From contig NC_017790.1 of the NCBI RefSeq assembly GCF_000252445.1, forward strand, positions 638,144 to 702,143: a DNA stretch of 64,000 bases. The letters are read 5' to 3'. A program made the position numbers and the translations under genes. The notes beneath the pieces were generated by a model. That model was not told the DNA's origin and did no database searches. It saw only the letters and a list, made by a program, of their open reading frames with translations. Shown here one piece after another: positions 43,141 through 51,685 of the stretch (its first letter is position 1; every line of letters begins with the position of its first letter). The DNA comes from Deinococcus gobiensis I-0. Its GTDB lineage: Bacteria; Deinococcota; Deinococci; Deinococcales; Deinococcaceae.

Positions 43141-44154
43141 ATGGGACGCCGTTCTTCCTCCGCCTCTTTGGACACCTCTTTGCCAGCAGGGTCGCAGGAC
43201 GCCGCTTTGCCGGAAGTCGGCCGAAGCGCGCGGCTGGCCGAGCTGCTGGCCGAGTTGCAGGCCCGGCGCATCACCACAGCCGATTTCGCGCGGCGCACAG
43301 GCGTCAGCCAGCGCAGCGTGCAGCGGGACATCGAGACGCTGCGCAACCTGGGGCACGATATCGTCGAGCATCAGGGCCGCGAGTATTCGGCCCCCGCCAG
43401 TCCTCTGCTGCAACCTGCGGAGGCCCTCGTGGCGTACGCCGCCATCCGGCTGGCGCATCAGCATTCGCCTGCCCTGAACCGCCATTACCGCCACGCCCTG
43501 AACCGCATCGCGGCGTCGCTGCCCGAACAGGTGCGCCGCACGTTGGACACCAGTGTGCGAGGTGACGACAGCGCCTACGGCGAGCGACAGATGGAGCAGG
43601 TGGCCGCCGCCTGGGTGGCGGGCCGGGTCCTGAACTTCGACTATCGCCGTCCCGACGGTGTGCGCGAGACGGGCAACGAGCTGTGCGTGTATTTCATCGA
43701 AATCAGCCGCACCAGCCTCACCCCTTACGTCATCGGACGAGAACGGCGCTCAGGGGAGGTCCGGCCCTACAAGCTCTCCCGGATGGCCAACCTGAGCCTG
43801 CATGCCGATACCTATCAGCCCGACCCGGAGTTCGACCCACGCCGGTTTCTCAGTGATGCCTGGGGCGGGATCGGCACGGGGACGACCGGCAGCGTCAGGG
43901 TCCGCTTCGTCCCCGAGGCCGCCTACCGGGTGATGGAAGGAGGCTGGAACGGGGCGACCCTCATCCGGGCGGACGGTTCGGTGGAAATGGAGTTGACGGC
44001 CACGCTGGATGCTCGGGGCCTGCCGCAGGACCTCATGCCCTTCCTGCTGAGCTGGGGCAGGCAGGTGGAGGTGCTGTCGCCGCCCGAAGTCCGCGCGGCG
44101 TGGCTGACCGAGTTGCGTGAAACCCTCGCCCTCTACGCGGAAGGGAAGAACTGA
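43141..44154 (+). CDS. HTH/WYL-domain transcriptional regulator
   Basis: This protein (337 residues from ATG 43141) has a winged HTH at about 35-85 (LLAELQARRITTADFARRTG, then VSQRSVQRDIETLRNLGHDI) and a C-terminal WYL domain (FDYRRPDGVRETGNELCVYF, SRTSLTPYVIGRERRSGEVR, then YKLSRMANL). WYL regulators sense ligands such as nucleic acids or small molecules, often in stress or defence; which applies here is unknown. The start at 43141 is supported by TAGAGT (43128-43133) 7 bases upstream as a leaderless -10 box. An ATG at 43093 would add 16 residues. Confidence 0.88.
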   Translation: MGRRSSSASLDTSLPAGSQDAALPEVGRSARLAELLAELQARRITTADFARRTGVSQRSVQRDIETLRNLGHDIVEHQGREYSAPASPLLQPAEALVAYAAIRLAHQHSPALNRHYRHALNRIAASLPEQVRRTLDTSVRGDDSAYGERQMEQVAAAWVAGRVLNFDYRRPDGVRETGNELCVYFIEISRTSLTPYVIGRERRSGEVRPYKLSRMANLSLHADTYQPDPEFDPRRFLSDAWGGIGTGTTGSVRVRFVPEAAYRVMEGGWNGATLIRADGSVEMELTATLDARGLPQDLMPFLLSWGRQVEVLSPPEVRAAWLTELRETLALYAEGKN

Positions 44155-44187
44155 TTCCCCTTTCCGGCCACAGAAATTCTAAAGTAG

Positions 44188-44207
44188 AGTATTCCACTCG
44201 GAATACT
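44188..44207. promoter_or_regulatory. Palindromic operator upstream of the siderophore-binding protein gene
   Basis: AGTATTCC-ACTC-GGAATACT is a perfect inverted repeat with 8-base arms. It abuts the -35 box of the promoter at 44207-44236, where a repressor would block transcription. An iron- or metal-dependent regulator (Fur or DtxR type) is the natural guess from the downstream gene, not from a consensus match. Confidence 0.65.
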
Positions 44208-44236
44208 TGAATATAAATACTGTGGTCGCTTACACT
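44207..44236 (+). promoter_or_regulatory. Promoter of the siderophore-binding protein gene (leaderless)
   Basis: TTGAAT (44207-44212) and TACACT (44231-44236) are 18 bases apart. The ATG at 44243 follows the -10 by 6 bases and there is no Shine-Dalgarno sequence, so the mRNA probably starts at the ATG. Confidence 0.6.
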
Positions 44237-44242
44237 CCGCGC

Positions 44243-45211
44243 ATGTCTCTGCGCTCCGTCCGCCGAATCCGCCCGTTTCTCTGTGCCGCCCTGTTCGGAA
44301 CTGCTGCCCTGGCCGGGGCCCAGAGCGCCACACCGGCCTGCGCGGGTCAGCTCGTGCGCGACGTGACGGGCCAGGTCTGCATTCCCAAAGCGCCCAAGCG
44401 CATCGTGACCATCGAGTGGACCTACAGCGAGAACCTGCTCGCCCTGGGTATTCAACCGGTCGGTATGGCGGACATCAAGGGCTTCAAGGCGTACGTCAAG
44501 ACCCCGACCCCCATCGCCGCCAGCGTCAAGGACGTGGGGGAACGGGGGCAGGTGAGTCTGGAGGTCATCGCGGCCCTCAAACCCGACCTGATCATCAACC
44601 AGTCGGGCGACTACAGCCAGCGCGACCAGCTCGCCAGGATCGCCCCCACGCTGGTCTTCAACCCCTACCCCTCGGCCGCCACCCCCCAGACCGCCTATCA
44701 GGAAATGCGCCAGACCTTCGCGCTGATGGGCCGCATCACCGGGCGCAGCGCGCAGGCGACGCGCGTGCTGGCGCAGCTCGACGCCGAGCAGGCCGCCGCC
44801 CGGCGCACCCTGACCGCTGCCGGGCGTGCGGGGCAGACCTTCGTGCTCTCGCAGGGCTACACCTACAACACGCCGACGATGCGGCTGTTCGGCACACGTT
44901 CGCTGGCGAGCGAAATTCTGGAGCGGACCGGGCTGCGCAACGCCTACCGGCCAGACAAGGCCTCCGACTACGGGTTCGATACCCTGTCCCTCGAAGGCCT
45001 CACGACCCTCAAGACCCAGAACTTCTTCGCCATCGCGCCCGAGGACGACAATGTGTTCACGGCGTCCGGCAACCGCGCGGTCTGGAACAACCTCGACTTC
45101 GTCAAACAGGGCCGCGGCTATTCCCTCGACCCCGCCACCTGGGTCTTCGGCGGGCCGTACAGCGCGCAGGTGCTCATCCGGCAGGTCGTGGACGTGATGA
45201 CCGGAAAGTGA
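44243..45211 (+). CDS. Iron-siderophore/metal ABC substrate-binding protein (FecB/BtuF family)
   Basis: This 322-residue protein has a signal peptide ([20 protein letters not shown], cleaved near LAGAQS). It then has the periplasmic binding protein start [24 protein letters not shown], followed by [16 protein letters not shown] and [11 protein letters not shown], typical of class III siderophore or cobalamin binders. Iron-siderophore is most likely; haem or cobalamin are alternatives. No permease or ATPase gene is next to it, so it must pair with a transporter elsewhere. Expression is probably controlled by the palindrome at 44188-44207. Confidence 0.88.
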   Translation: MSLRSVRRIRPFLCAALFGTAALAGAQSATPACAGQLVRDVTGQVCIPKAPKRIVTIEWTYSENLLALGIQPVGMADIKGFKAYVKTPTPIAASVKDVGERGQVSLEVIAALKPDLIINQSGDYSQRDQLARIAPTLVFNPYPSAATPQTAYQEMRQTFALMGRITGRSAQATRVLAQLDAEQAAARRTLTAAGRAGQTFVLSQGYTYNTPTMRLFGTRSLASEILERTGLRNAYRPDKASDYGFDTLSLEGLTTLKTQNFFAIAPEDDNVFTASGNRAVWNNLDFVKQGRGYSLDPATWVFGGPYSAQVLIRQVVDVMTGK

Positions 45212-45248
45212 GTTGACCCTGTGGGCCAGCCCGGAGCACAGTGGCTCC

Positions 45249-45719
45249 ATGACCGCCCCCCGGCCACCCCTGCCTCCCTTCACTCCCGAAACGGCCATGC
45301 GTAAGGTCCGTATGGCCGAGGATGCCTGGAACACCCGTGATCCCGAGCGGGTGGCGCTGGCCTACACCGAGGACAGCCGCTGGCGCAACCGCTCGGAATT
45401 CCTGCAGGGTCGGCCCGCCATCGTGGCGTTCCTGACCCGCAAATGGGAGCGGGAACAGGACTACCGCCTCGTCAAGGAACTGTGGGCCTGCACTGGCGAA
45501 CAGATCGCCGTACGCTTCCAGTACGAGTTCCATGACGGGCAGGGCCAGTGGTTCCGCGCTTACGGCAACGAGCAGTGGGCCTTCAGCGCCGAGGGGCTGA
45601 TGTACCGGCGCGAAGCGTCCATCAACGACGTGGCGATTTCGGAGGCCGAGCGGCGTTTCCACTGGCCTGCCGGACCGCGCCCAGAGGACCATCCTGGCCT
45701 CGGCGACCTGGGGCTGTGA
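45249..45719 (+). CDS. NTF2-like/DUF1348-type nuclear transport factor 2 family protein
   Basis: This 156-residue protein has the NTF2-like pattern of the DUF1348 family: [40 protein letters not shown], then [40 protein letters not shown] and [10 protein letters not shown]. The fold forms a cone with a small pocket; members act as enzymes or binding proteins, and no function is established for this branch. Start ATG 45249 is chosen because it begins the family sequence; there is no clear ribosome binding site. Confidence 0.85.
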   Translation: MTAPRPPLPPFTPETAMRKVRMAEDAWNTRDPERVALAYTEDSRWRNRSEFLQGRPAIVAFLTRKWEREQDYRLVKELWACTGEQIAVRFQYEFHDGQGQWFRAYGNEQWAFSAEGLMYRREASINDVAISEAERRFHWPAGPRPEDHPGLGDLGL

Positions 45720-45852
45720 CGGCGGGACGACCGGGCCTTACACCTGTTGCCTTGCGGTCTGGAGAGCGTGGCCTTCTGAAATCGCGCCGTACCTCAATCC
45801 CTGCGCCGCGGCGGTGCCCGACACCGGACGCGAGACCTCCACAGGAGTCCAT

Positions 45853-45969
45853 ATGACCCCACTGACCTTCGTCGCGAAACTGGAGGCCAGGCCTGGCCGG
45901 GAGCAGGAAGTCTACGCCGCGCACCGTGAGCTGCGGGACATCTTCCAGGGTGAAAAGGTCGGGGCGTAG
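45853..45969 (+). CDS. 38-residue ORF resembling the start of an ABM monooxygenase (truncated)
   Basis: The ATG at 45853 has CAGGAG 6 bases upstream. The protein starts MTPLTFVAKLEARPGREQEV, which resembles the first strand and helix of antibiotic-biosynthesis-monooxygenase (ABM/YgiN-like) domains, normally about 95 residues. The frame continues as YAAHRELRDIFQGEKVGA and then stops at 45969, 4 bases before the next gene. The catalytic part of the domain is missing, so this is probably a remnant left by a deletion that joined it to the next gene. Confidence 0.6.
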   Translation: MTPLTFVAKLEARPGREQEVYAAHRELRDIFQGEKVGA

Positions 45970-45973
45970 ACCC

Positions 45974-46666
45974 ATGAACATCACCTTCTATGCGCACGCC
46001 AGCTTCCGTTTCGAGGCGGACGGCCTGGCGGTGGTGACCGATCCCTACACGCCCGGGCCCAAGCCGGGGTCGGGCTTCGGCCCCATCGACGAAGCGGCCG
46101 ATCTCGTCATCATGAGTTCCTCGACCGACCGCTTCCACTCGGACCCCAGCCATGTGAGGGGGAGCCCGGCAGTGGTAGACGCCTTGGACGTGGGACCGGA
46201 AGGCCTGACCGTGAAAGGCGTCGAGATCCGGGCCTTTCCGGCGATGGAGAGCCTGACCTACGATTTCCAGGGCCAGCACGGCCGCGATCCCGACGCCAAC
46301 GCGCTGTACCTGTTCCGGTTGGGGGGGCTGCGGGTGCTGCATCTGGGCGACACGGGCAACCCGGTGGCCCCCGAACATCTGGAGGCGCTGCGGGGCCAAG
46401 TGGACATCCTGCTCGCGCTGGCCGGGGCACACGCGACCATCGCCCTGGACGACCTCGACGCGGCCATCGCGGCCATCGGCCCGCGCGTGGTCATTCCCAT
46501 GCACTATTTCAGCCCGCGCGGCTGGCTCCGGATCGAACCCGTCGAGACCTTCGTGTCGCGCTACCCGGCCGAGGCGGTCACGCGCGTCGGGGGGCCGACG
46601 CTGGAGCTCACGCCCGAGACGCTGCCCGAGCAACTGCATATCTATGTCCTCGAGCAGTCCCGCTGA
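45974..46666 (+). CDS. MBL-fold metal-dependent hydrolase-like protein (UlaG-like)
   Basis: This 230-residue protein has the start and strand order of UlaG-like MBL proteins: MNITFYAHASFRFEADGLAV, VVTDPYTPG, LRVLHLGDTGNPVAPEHLEA and VVIPMHYFSPRG. The canonical metal motif HxHxDH is not present where expected; the site reads SSSTDRFHSDPSH. The later Asp in HLGDTG and the His in MHY are kept. Metal binding may therefore be altered. The start ATG is 74 bases into line 45.9 kb and 4 bases after the truncated ORF. Confidence 0.75.
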   Translation: MNITFYAHASFRFEADGLAVVTDPYTPGPKPGSGFGPIDEAADLVIMSSSTDRFHSDPSHVRGSPAVVDALDVGPEGLTVKGVEIRAFPAMESLTYDFQGQHGRDPDANALYLFRLGGLRVLHLGDTGNPVAPEHLEALRGQVDILLALAGAHATIALDDLDAAIAAIGPRVVIPMHYFSPRGWLRIEPVETFVSRYPAEAVTRVGGPTLELTPETLPEQLHIYVLEQSR

Positions 46667-46711
46667 GAAAGCCGGAACCACCAGGAGGAAACCCGGCGTA
46701 GCGGAATTCCC

Positions 46712-47473
46712 TCAGCGGTCCGGCGGCTGGGCCGCTGAGGGGGCCGGGGCAGTGCGCGCCTCGCCCGCCTCGCTGCGGTGCAGTTCGAGGGCGAGGTGCA
46801 GGGCCAGCTGCCGCTGGTGGCCGCTGAAATCGCCCAGCATGCCCCGCAGCTGTTCCATGCGGTAATACACCGTCTGTCGGCGCACGCCCAGTCGCCGCGC
46901 CGACTCGGCCACGTTGAAGTTGGTGTGCAGCAGGGCCTCCAGCGTGCCCAGCAGCGAGGCGCGCGGCCGGGCGGGCAGGGCCAGCAGCGGCGAGAGCTGC
47001 GCCTCCAAGAAGGCCACGCTGCGCCCCGTCTCTGCCAGGGCGTCGAGCAGGGGCGCCAGCGACGGCTCGGCCCCGCGTGTGGGCGGCGCGAGGATACGGG
47101 CGTGCGCCGCGCGGGTGAGCTGCGCGAAGCTGACCTCCTGCCGGAACACCACGAGCGGGAAGTGGTACAGCCGCGCCGCCCCCAGCACGGCGGGCGGGAT
47201 GTCGGGCAGGTCGCGCACGAGTTCGAGGACCAGCCCGTGCGCGCCGCCCTCGGCCAGCGAGCGCAGATACCGCTCCTGCTCGGGGGCGGGCGCCGCCGCC
47301 AGCGCCGTGCCGGTGCTGATGAGCAGCTCGCCCCCCGACAGGAAGCGCGCCGCGTCCAGCACCTCGCTGACATGCGTCCAGGTCACCGGCTGGTCCAGCC
47401 CCGCGTGTCCGCACAGCACCTCCGCCCCCGCGAAGGCGGGCAGGGTGAGCAGTTCGCGCAGGGTGGGGGGCAC
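46712..47473 (-). CDS. PucR-type regulator of the pyrimidine operon (short form)
   Basis: This 253-residue protein has an N-terminal PucR-like domain (LRELLTLPAFAGAEVLCGHA, RFLSGGELLISTGTAL, PAVLGAARLYHFPLVVF). It also has a C-terminal PucR helix-turn-helix (ALLHTNFNVAESARRLGVRR then QTVYYRMEQLRGMLGD). The middle GGDEF-like segment common in PucR proteins is absent. It starts at GTG 47473, 2 bases after the amidohydrolase stop, as the last gene of the operon. PucR proteins activate purine catabolism genes in Bacillus; control of this pyrimidine operon is inferred from position. Confidence 0.82.
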   Translation of the reverse strand: MPPTLRELLTLPAFAGAEVLCGHAGLDQPVTWTHVSEVLDAARFLSGGELLISTGTALAAAPAPEQERYLRSLAEGGAHGLVLELVRDLPDIPPAVLGAARLYHFPLVVFRQEVSFAQLTRAAHARILAPPTRGAEPSLAPLLDALAETGRSVAFLEAQLSPLLALPARPRASLLGTLEALLHTNFNVAESARRLGVRRQTVYYRMEQLRGMLGDFSGHQRQLALHLALELHRSEAGEARTAPAPSAAQPPDR

Positions 47474-47475
47474 GC

Positions 47476-48744
47476 CTAGCGCTCTTGCACCCAGGCCATC
47501 GCCCGGGTGGTCAGGCGGTCGAGGGCCTGCACGCTCAGGGCGATGTGGTCCTCGCGCGTGTCCTCGATCTTGTTGTGCGAGATGCCCCGCAGGCTCTGCA
47601 CGAACAGCATCACGGTGGGCACCCCGGCGCGGGCCACCTCGGCGGCGTCGTGCAGCGGGCCGCTGGGCAGGCGGTGGGTGGCGGGCGTCACTTCCAGAAT
47701 GCTCGCCTCGGCGGCGTCGATCAGCTCGGGGTGAAAGGGAATCGGCTCGATGTTCCACAGATACCCGAAGTCCACCGTGCAGCCTCCCTCCTCGGCAAAG
47801 CGGCGGGCGGCGTCCTGGGCGTCCTGCCACATCGCCGCGAGCTTCCCGGCGTCCAGGTGGCGCTGATCGAGGGTGAGTTCGCAGGTCTCGACCACGCTGG
47901 TCACGATGCCCGGCCAGGTCTTGACGCTGCCGACCGTACACACGCCGCCGTGGCGCTCGGCAATCGCGTAGATCTCCTGCCCGAACCTCCCGGCGGCCAG
48001 GAAGGCGTCGCGGCGCACGTTCATGGGCGTGCTGCCGCTGTGGGCCGCCTGTCCCCGGAAGGTCAGGGTGTGGCGCTCGACCCCCACCGTCCCCAGCACC
48101 GCGCCCAGCGGCAGGCCCAGGCCCTCCAGCACCGGCCCCTGCTCGATGTGCAGTTCGAGGTAGGCGGCGGCCTTCGCCAGTTCGGCGCGGGCCTGCGGGG
48201 CGTCCTCCAGCGTCACGCCGACCTCTCGCAGCGCGTCGCCCAGGGCCACGCCGTCCCGGTCGCGCAGCTTGGCCAGCTCGGTCACGTCGAAAAACCCGCT
48301 CGCCGCGCTCGATCCGTACAGGCTGCGCCCGAAGCGCGCGCCCTCCTCGTCGGCCCAGTCCACCAGCCGCAGGGTGACGGGCGGGCGGCCCCCGTACTGC
48401 GCCGAGACGCGCCGCAGCACCTCCAGGCCCGCCAGCACGTTCAGGCAGCCGTCGAGCCAGCCGCCGCCCGGCACGCTGTCGAGGTGCCCGCCGATGAGCA
48501 GTTCGCGCTCGGAATCGCCCCGCAGCGTCGCCCACAGGTTCCCGGCGGCGTCCTGGTGGACCTCGGCCGGCAGTTCGGCCAGCCTGTCCTTCAGAAATTG
48601 CCGGGCCGCCAGCCAGCGCGGGGTGAAGGCGACGCGCTGCGCACCGTTCTCGTCGCCGGTCAGGGCGCGCAGGTCCTTCAGCTCGGCCAGCGTGCGCGCC
48701 GGGTCCACGGCGGGGGAGGGGAGGGCCGTCATCTCGCCGGGCAC
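47476..48744 (-). CDS. M20-family N-carbamoyl amidohydrolase, likely beta-ureidopropionase
   Basis: This 422-residue hydrolase is of the hydantoinase/carbamoylase M20 type. It has the metal site GGHLDSVPGGGWLDGCLNVL, then DWADEEGARFGRSLYGSSA, ELHIEQGPVLEGLGLPLGAV, AAHSGSTPMNVRRDAFLAAG and a C-terminal SLRGISHNKIEDTREDHIAL. In this operon it would hydrolyse N-carbamoyl-beta-alanine to beta-alanine, CO2 and ammonia, the last step of reductive pyrimidine breakdown. A related allantoate or L-carbamoylase activity is the alternative. The start could also be the ATG 4 codons downstream (MTALPS). Confidence 0.88.
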   Translation of the reverse strand: MPGEMTALPSPAVDPARTLAELKDLRALTGDENGAQRVAFTPRWLAARQFLKDRLAELPAEVHQDAAGNLWATLRGDSERELLIGGHLDSVPGGGWLDGCLNVLAGLEVLRRVSAQYGGRPPVTLRLVDWADEEGARFGRSLYGSSAASGFFDVTELAKLRDRDGVALGDALREVGVTLEDAPQARAELAKAAAYLELHIEQGPVLEGLGLPLGAVLGTVGVERHTLTFRGQAAHSGSTPMNVRRDAFLAAGRFGQEIYAIAERHGGVCTVGSVKTWPGIVTSVVETCELTLDQRHLDAGKLAAMWQDAQDAARRFAEEGGCTVDFGYLWNIEPIPFHPELIDAAEASILEVTPATHRLPSGPLHDAAEVARAGVPTVMLFVQSLRGISHNKIEDTREDHIALSVQALDRLTTRAMAWVQER

Positions 48745-48745
48745 C

Positions 48746-49816
48746 TCACTTCTTCCCGGTCGCGGCCTGCCATACGCGGTAGTCCACGGCGGCGGCAGGC
48801 GGGTCGCTCTTGAGGATGCCCAGTGATTTGAGCAGGGTCACGTTGGCCTTGTAGGTCGCGGGGTCGAGGTAGCCGGCGCGGCCCTGGAGGGTCGGCCCGG
48901 CGTTGTAGAGCTTGGCAACCTCAGCCATCTGCCAGGTCTGGTGGGCCTGGGCGCTGCTGCGCGTGCCCGACCCCTTGCAGGTGTTGCCGCAGTTGACGAG
49001 CACGATGCCCACCGCTTCCCGCTGGTTGCGCACGGCGTAGTTCCAGCCCTTGATGGTGGCGCGCACCAGCCGCGCGGCGACCTCGCGCCCGCTCAGGCCG
49101 CTGCCCTTGAAGTTGGTCGCGTTCAGGGTGCGCTCGGTCGAGAACATCAGGTCTTCGAGGAGGTTGATGCCGTAGTCGGAAGTCTGGAACACCTGCAACT
49201 TGTCGAGCGGATAGCCCAGCCCCACGATCTGGTCGAGTTCGTTGTAGGTCATGGCCGAGACGAGGTCCACCTTGCCCGGAAAGACGATGCTGGGGTCGAA
49301 GGGGTACGTCACCGCCTGCACGCTGGGGTTACTGACCGTGCTGTCGAGGCTGGTGGTCAGGCCGTATTTCTTCATCAGGGCGACGGCCGGGTATTCGTTG
49401 CCGCTGGGCCACACGCCCACCCGCTTGCCCTTGAAATCGGCCGGGGCCTTGATGCCGGAGGTCTTGAGCGACACCAGGGTGTAGCCGCTCTTCTGGAACA
49501 GCTGCGCGATGTGCACGACCGGAATACCCTGCTGGCGCGCGGTGAGCAGGTCGGTAATCCAGGTGGTGCCGAAGTCGGCCGCGCCGGTCGCCACCGTCTG
49601 GATGGGCGACTGGTCCCCGATGGGCAGCAGCTGCACGTCCAGGCCCTCGGCCTTGTAGAAGCCCTTGGCCTGCGCCACGAAAAAGCCCGCGAACTGCGCC
49701 TGCGGAAACCACTTGAGCTGGAGCTTGACGGGCACGGTCTTCGCGGCGGCCTGGGCCTGGGCGGCGGGAGCGAGGGCGAGCAGCAGCAGGGAGGAGAGCA
49801 GCGCGGCGTTCTTCAT
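48746..49816 (-). CDS. NMT1/THI5-like ABC substrate-binding protein
   Basis: This 356-residue protein has a signal peptide (MKNAALLSSLLLLALAPAAQ, cleaved near AQA) and the NMT1/THI5-like core VKLQLKWFPQAQFAGFFVAQ, GFYKAEGLDVQLLPIGDQSP, FGTTWITDLLTARQQGIPVV and KRVGVWPSGNEYPAVALMKK. Members bind thiamine precursors, riboflavin or pyrimidine-like compounds. Inside a pyrimidine catabolism operon the likely ligand is uracil, thymine or a dihydropyrimidine/hydantoin. It works with the two permeases and ATPase encoded just upstream on the same strand. Confidence 0.88.
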   Translation of the reverse strand: MKNAALLSSLLLLALAPAAQAQAAAKTVPVKLQLKWFPQAQFAGFFVAQAKGFYKAEGLDVQLLPIGDQSPIQTVATGAADFGTTWITDLLTARQQGIPVVHIAQLFQKSGYTLVSLKTSGIKAPADFKGKRVGVWPSGNEYPAVALMKKYGLTTSLDSTVSNPSVQAVTYPFDPSIVFPGKVDLVSAMTYNELDQIVGLGYPLDKLQVFQTSDYGINLLEDLMFSTERTLNATNFKGSGLSGREVAARLVRATIKGWNYAVRNQREAVGIVLVNCGNTCKGSGTRSSAQAHQTWQMAEVAKLYNAGPTLQGRAGYLDPATYKANVTLLKSLGILKSDPPAAAVDYRVWQAATGKK

Positions 49817-49862
49817 GGTGCAACCTCCAGAAAAGAGGAGTGGAAGGTCGGGAGCAGGAGGA

Positions 49863-50834
49863 TCAGAGGCGGCGGGCCGGAACGAAGCGCCGTTCGAGCG
49901 CGCCCATGAGCAGGTACGAGGCCACCCCCAGCACCGAGGCGACCACGATGGCGGCCCACACGATGTCGAGGCCGAAGCGCCCCACCTCGATCTGGATGCG
50001 GAAGCCCAGCCCGCTGCCCTCGGTGCCGAAGAACTCGGCCACGATGGCGTTGATGAGGGCCAGGGTGACGCTCAGGCGCAGGGCGACGAACACGAAGGGC
50101 AGGGCGGCGGGCCAGCGCGCGACCCGGAAGGTCTGGGCCGGCGTGGCCGCGTAGGAGTGCAGCAGGTCGAGGTGGTGGGCCGAGGCGCTGTGCAGGCCGC
50201 GCACGGTACTGAGCAGCACCGGAAACAGCACCGTGATCGCCACGACCGCCGTCTTGGACGGCCAGCCCAGGCCGATGGCCTTCACCACGACCGGCGCGAG
50301 CGCCACGATGGGCACGCTGGAGAGCAGCGCCGTGTAGGGCAGCAGCCCCCGCTCCAGAAAGCGGAAGCGCACGGCCAGCAGCCCCAGCCCCAGCCCTGCC
50401 AGCGCGCCCAGCACGAAGCCCAGCAGCGCCTCGTACACGAAGGTGGTCAGGGCGTCGCGCAGCAGCACCGTGCGGGCCGCCCACAGCGCCGCACCCACCC
50501 GGCTGGGCGTGGGAATGAGACCGGGGGGCACCGCGTAGGCGCGCAGCAGCGCCTCGGCGGCCAGCAGCGCGAGCAGCAGCGCCCCGGCGGCGGGCAGCGT
50601 ACGCGCCATCCGGCCCTCGCCCTGCGCCGCGCCCCGCAGCCCGGCCGCACCGACCAGCAGCAGTGCCAGCGTGCCCAGCAGCCAGGGTCCGGGCGTTCCC
50701 GGAGCCTCGCCCCGGGCCAGCGCGAGGCACAGCCCCAGCAGCCCCAGCGCCGCGAGCAGCAGCAGGCCGGCGCCCAGGCCGGGGCCGCGCCGCGCGCCCG
50801 CCGGGGCCGCCAGGGTCAGCGGGCGGGTCGCCAC
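49863..50834 (-). CDS. ABC permease 1 of the pyrimidine-type importer
   Basis: This 323-residue membrane protein belongs to the SsuC/TauC-like permease family. After a hydrophobic N-terminal part (LGAGLLLLAALGLLGLCLAL) it has a periplasmic/inner segment and the conserved core YEALLGFVLGALAGLGLGLL, VKAIGLGWPSKTAVVAITVL and the EAA-like loop HSYAATPAQTFRVARWPAAL, ending with LGVASYLLMGALERRFVP. The GTG at 50834 lies inside the end of the other permease gene (19-base overlap) and is chosen because the next upstream frame has no membrane sequence. It has about two more N-terminal helices than partner 2. Confidence 0.85.
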   Translation of the reverse strand: MATRPLTLAAPAGARRGPGLGAGLLLLAALGLLGLCLALARGEAPGTPGPWLLGTLALLLVGAAGLRGAAQGEGRMARTLPAAGALLLALLAAEALLRAYAVPPGLIPTPSRVGAALWAARTVLLRDALTTFVYEALLGFVLGALAGLGLGLLAVRFRFLERGLLPYTALLSSVPIVALAPVVVKAIGLGWPSKTAVVAITVLFPVLLSTVRGLHSASAHHLDLLHSYAATPAQTFRVARWPAALPFVFVALRLSVTLALINAIVAEFFGTEGSGLGFRIQIEVGRFGLDIVWAAIVVASVLGVASYLLMGALERRFVPARRL

Positions 50835-51685
50835 CGCGTCACCACCCGTTCGAGCGCGCCGATCAGGGCCACCAGCCCGATGCCCAGCGCCGCGCCGTAC
50901 ACCATGATCACCCACAGGGCGACCGTGTCCGAGGCGCGCGAGTTCTCGGCGAGCATCTTGCCCAGGCCGGAAAAGGAGATGGTGCTGATCTCGGCCACGA
51001 TGCTGCCGACGAGCGCCGCCGTCGCCGCCACCTTGAGCGCCGTGAACAGGTACGGCAGGCTGGCGGGCAGCCGCAGTTGCCAGAACACCTGCCACGCCGA
51101 GGCCCGGTAGGTGCGCATGAGGTCGAGTTGCAGGGCGTCGGGGCTACGCAGCCCCTGGGCCGCCCCCACCGCCACCGGAAAGAAAGCGATGTACGCGGCG
51201 ATGATGGCCTTGGGCAGGAATCCCTGCACCCCGTACTGCCCCAGAATGACCGCGAGCATGGGTGCGATGGCCACGATGGGCACCGTCTGCGAGGCGACCA
51301 GCCAGGGCAGCGTGGCCCGCTCGAAGCTGCGGCTGAAGACCAGCAGCGTCGCCAGCCCCAGGCCCAGCACGCTCGCCAGCGCCAGCCCCAGCAGCGTCTC
51401 GCTACCCGTGACCAGGGCGTTGTACGGCGCGCTGGTGGGCGCGAGCGGCGGCGTGCTCAGGGTCCGGAAGCCGGCCGCGAACTGCCCCGGCGCGGGCAGC
51501 ACCGGGTTACGCAGCACCGTCGCGCACTGCCACGCCGTGCCGCAGCCCAGGTCCGCCCCGCTGCGCAGCGCCTCGTCGGCCACGCCCCGGTTGGCCACGA
51601 GCATGACCGGCCAGTACAGCACCAGGGCCAGCGCGGCGACCGCCAACATGGGCAGCAGGGGAGAGGAGGTGCGCGGGGCGCTCAC
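50816..51685 (-). CDS. ABC permease 2 of the pyrimidine-type importer
   Basis: This 289-residue permease of the SsuC/TauC type has helices at about 10-28 (LLPMLAVAALALVLYWPVML) and a core from 100 (LLGLALASVLGLGLATLLVF). The coupling loop is LMRTYRASAWQVFWQLRLPA, followed by AALVGSIVAEISTISFSGLG. It starts at GTG 51685, overlapping the ATPase stop as GTGA. Two different permeases in one operon suggest a heterodimeric channel, or a recent duplication. Confidence 0.88.
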   Translation of the reverse strand: MSAPRTSSPLLPMLAVAALALVLYWPVMLVANRGVADEALRSGADLGCGTAWQCATVLRNPVLPAPGQFAAGFRTLSTPPLAPTSAPYNALVTGSETLLGLALASVLGLGLATLLVFSRSFERATLPWLVASQTVPIVAIAPMLAVILGQYGVQGFLPKAIIAAYIAFFPVAVGAAQGLRSPDALQLDLMRTYRASAWQVFWQLRLPASLPYLFTALKVAATAALVGSIVAEISTISFSGLGKMLAENSRASDTVALWVIMVYGAALGIGLVALIGALERVVTRWRPAR

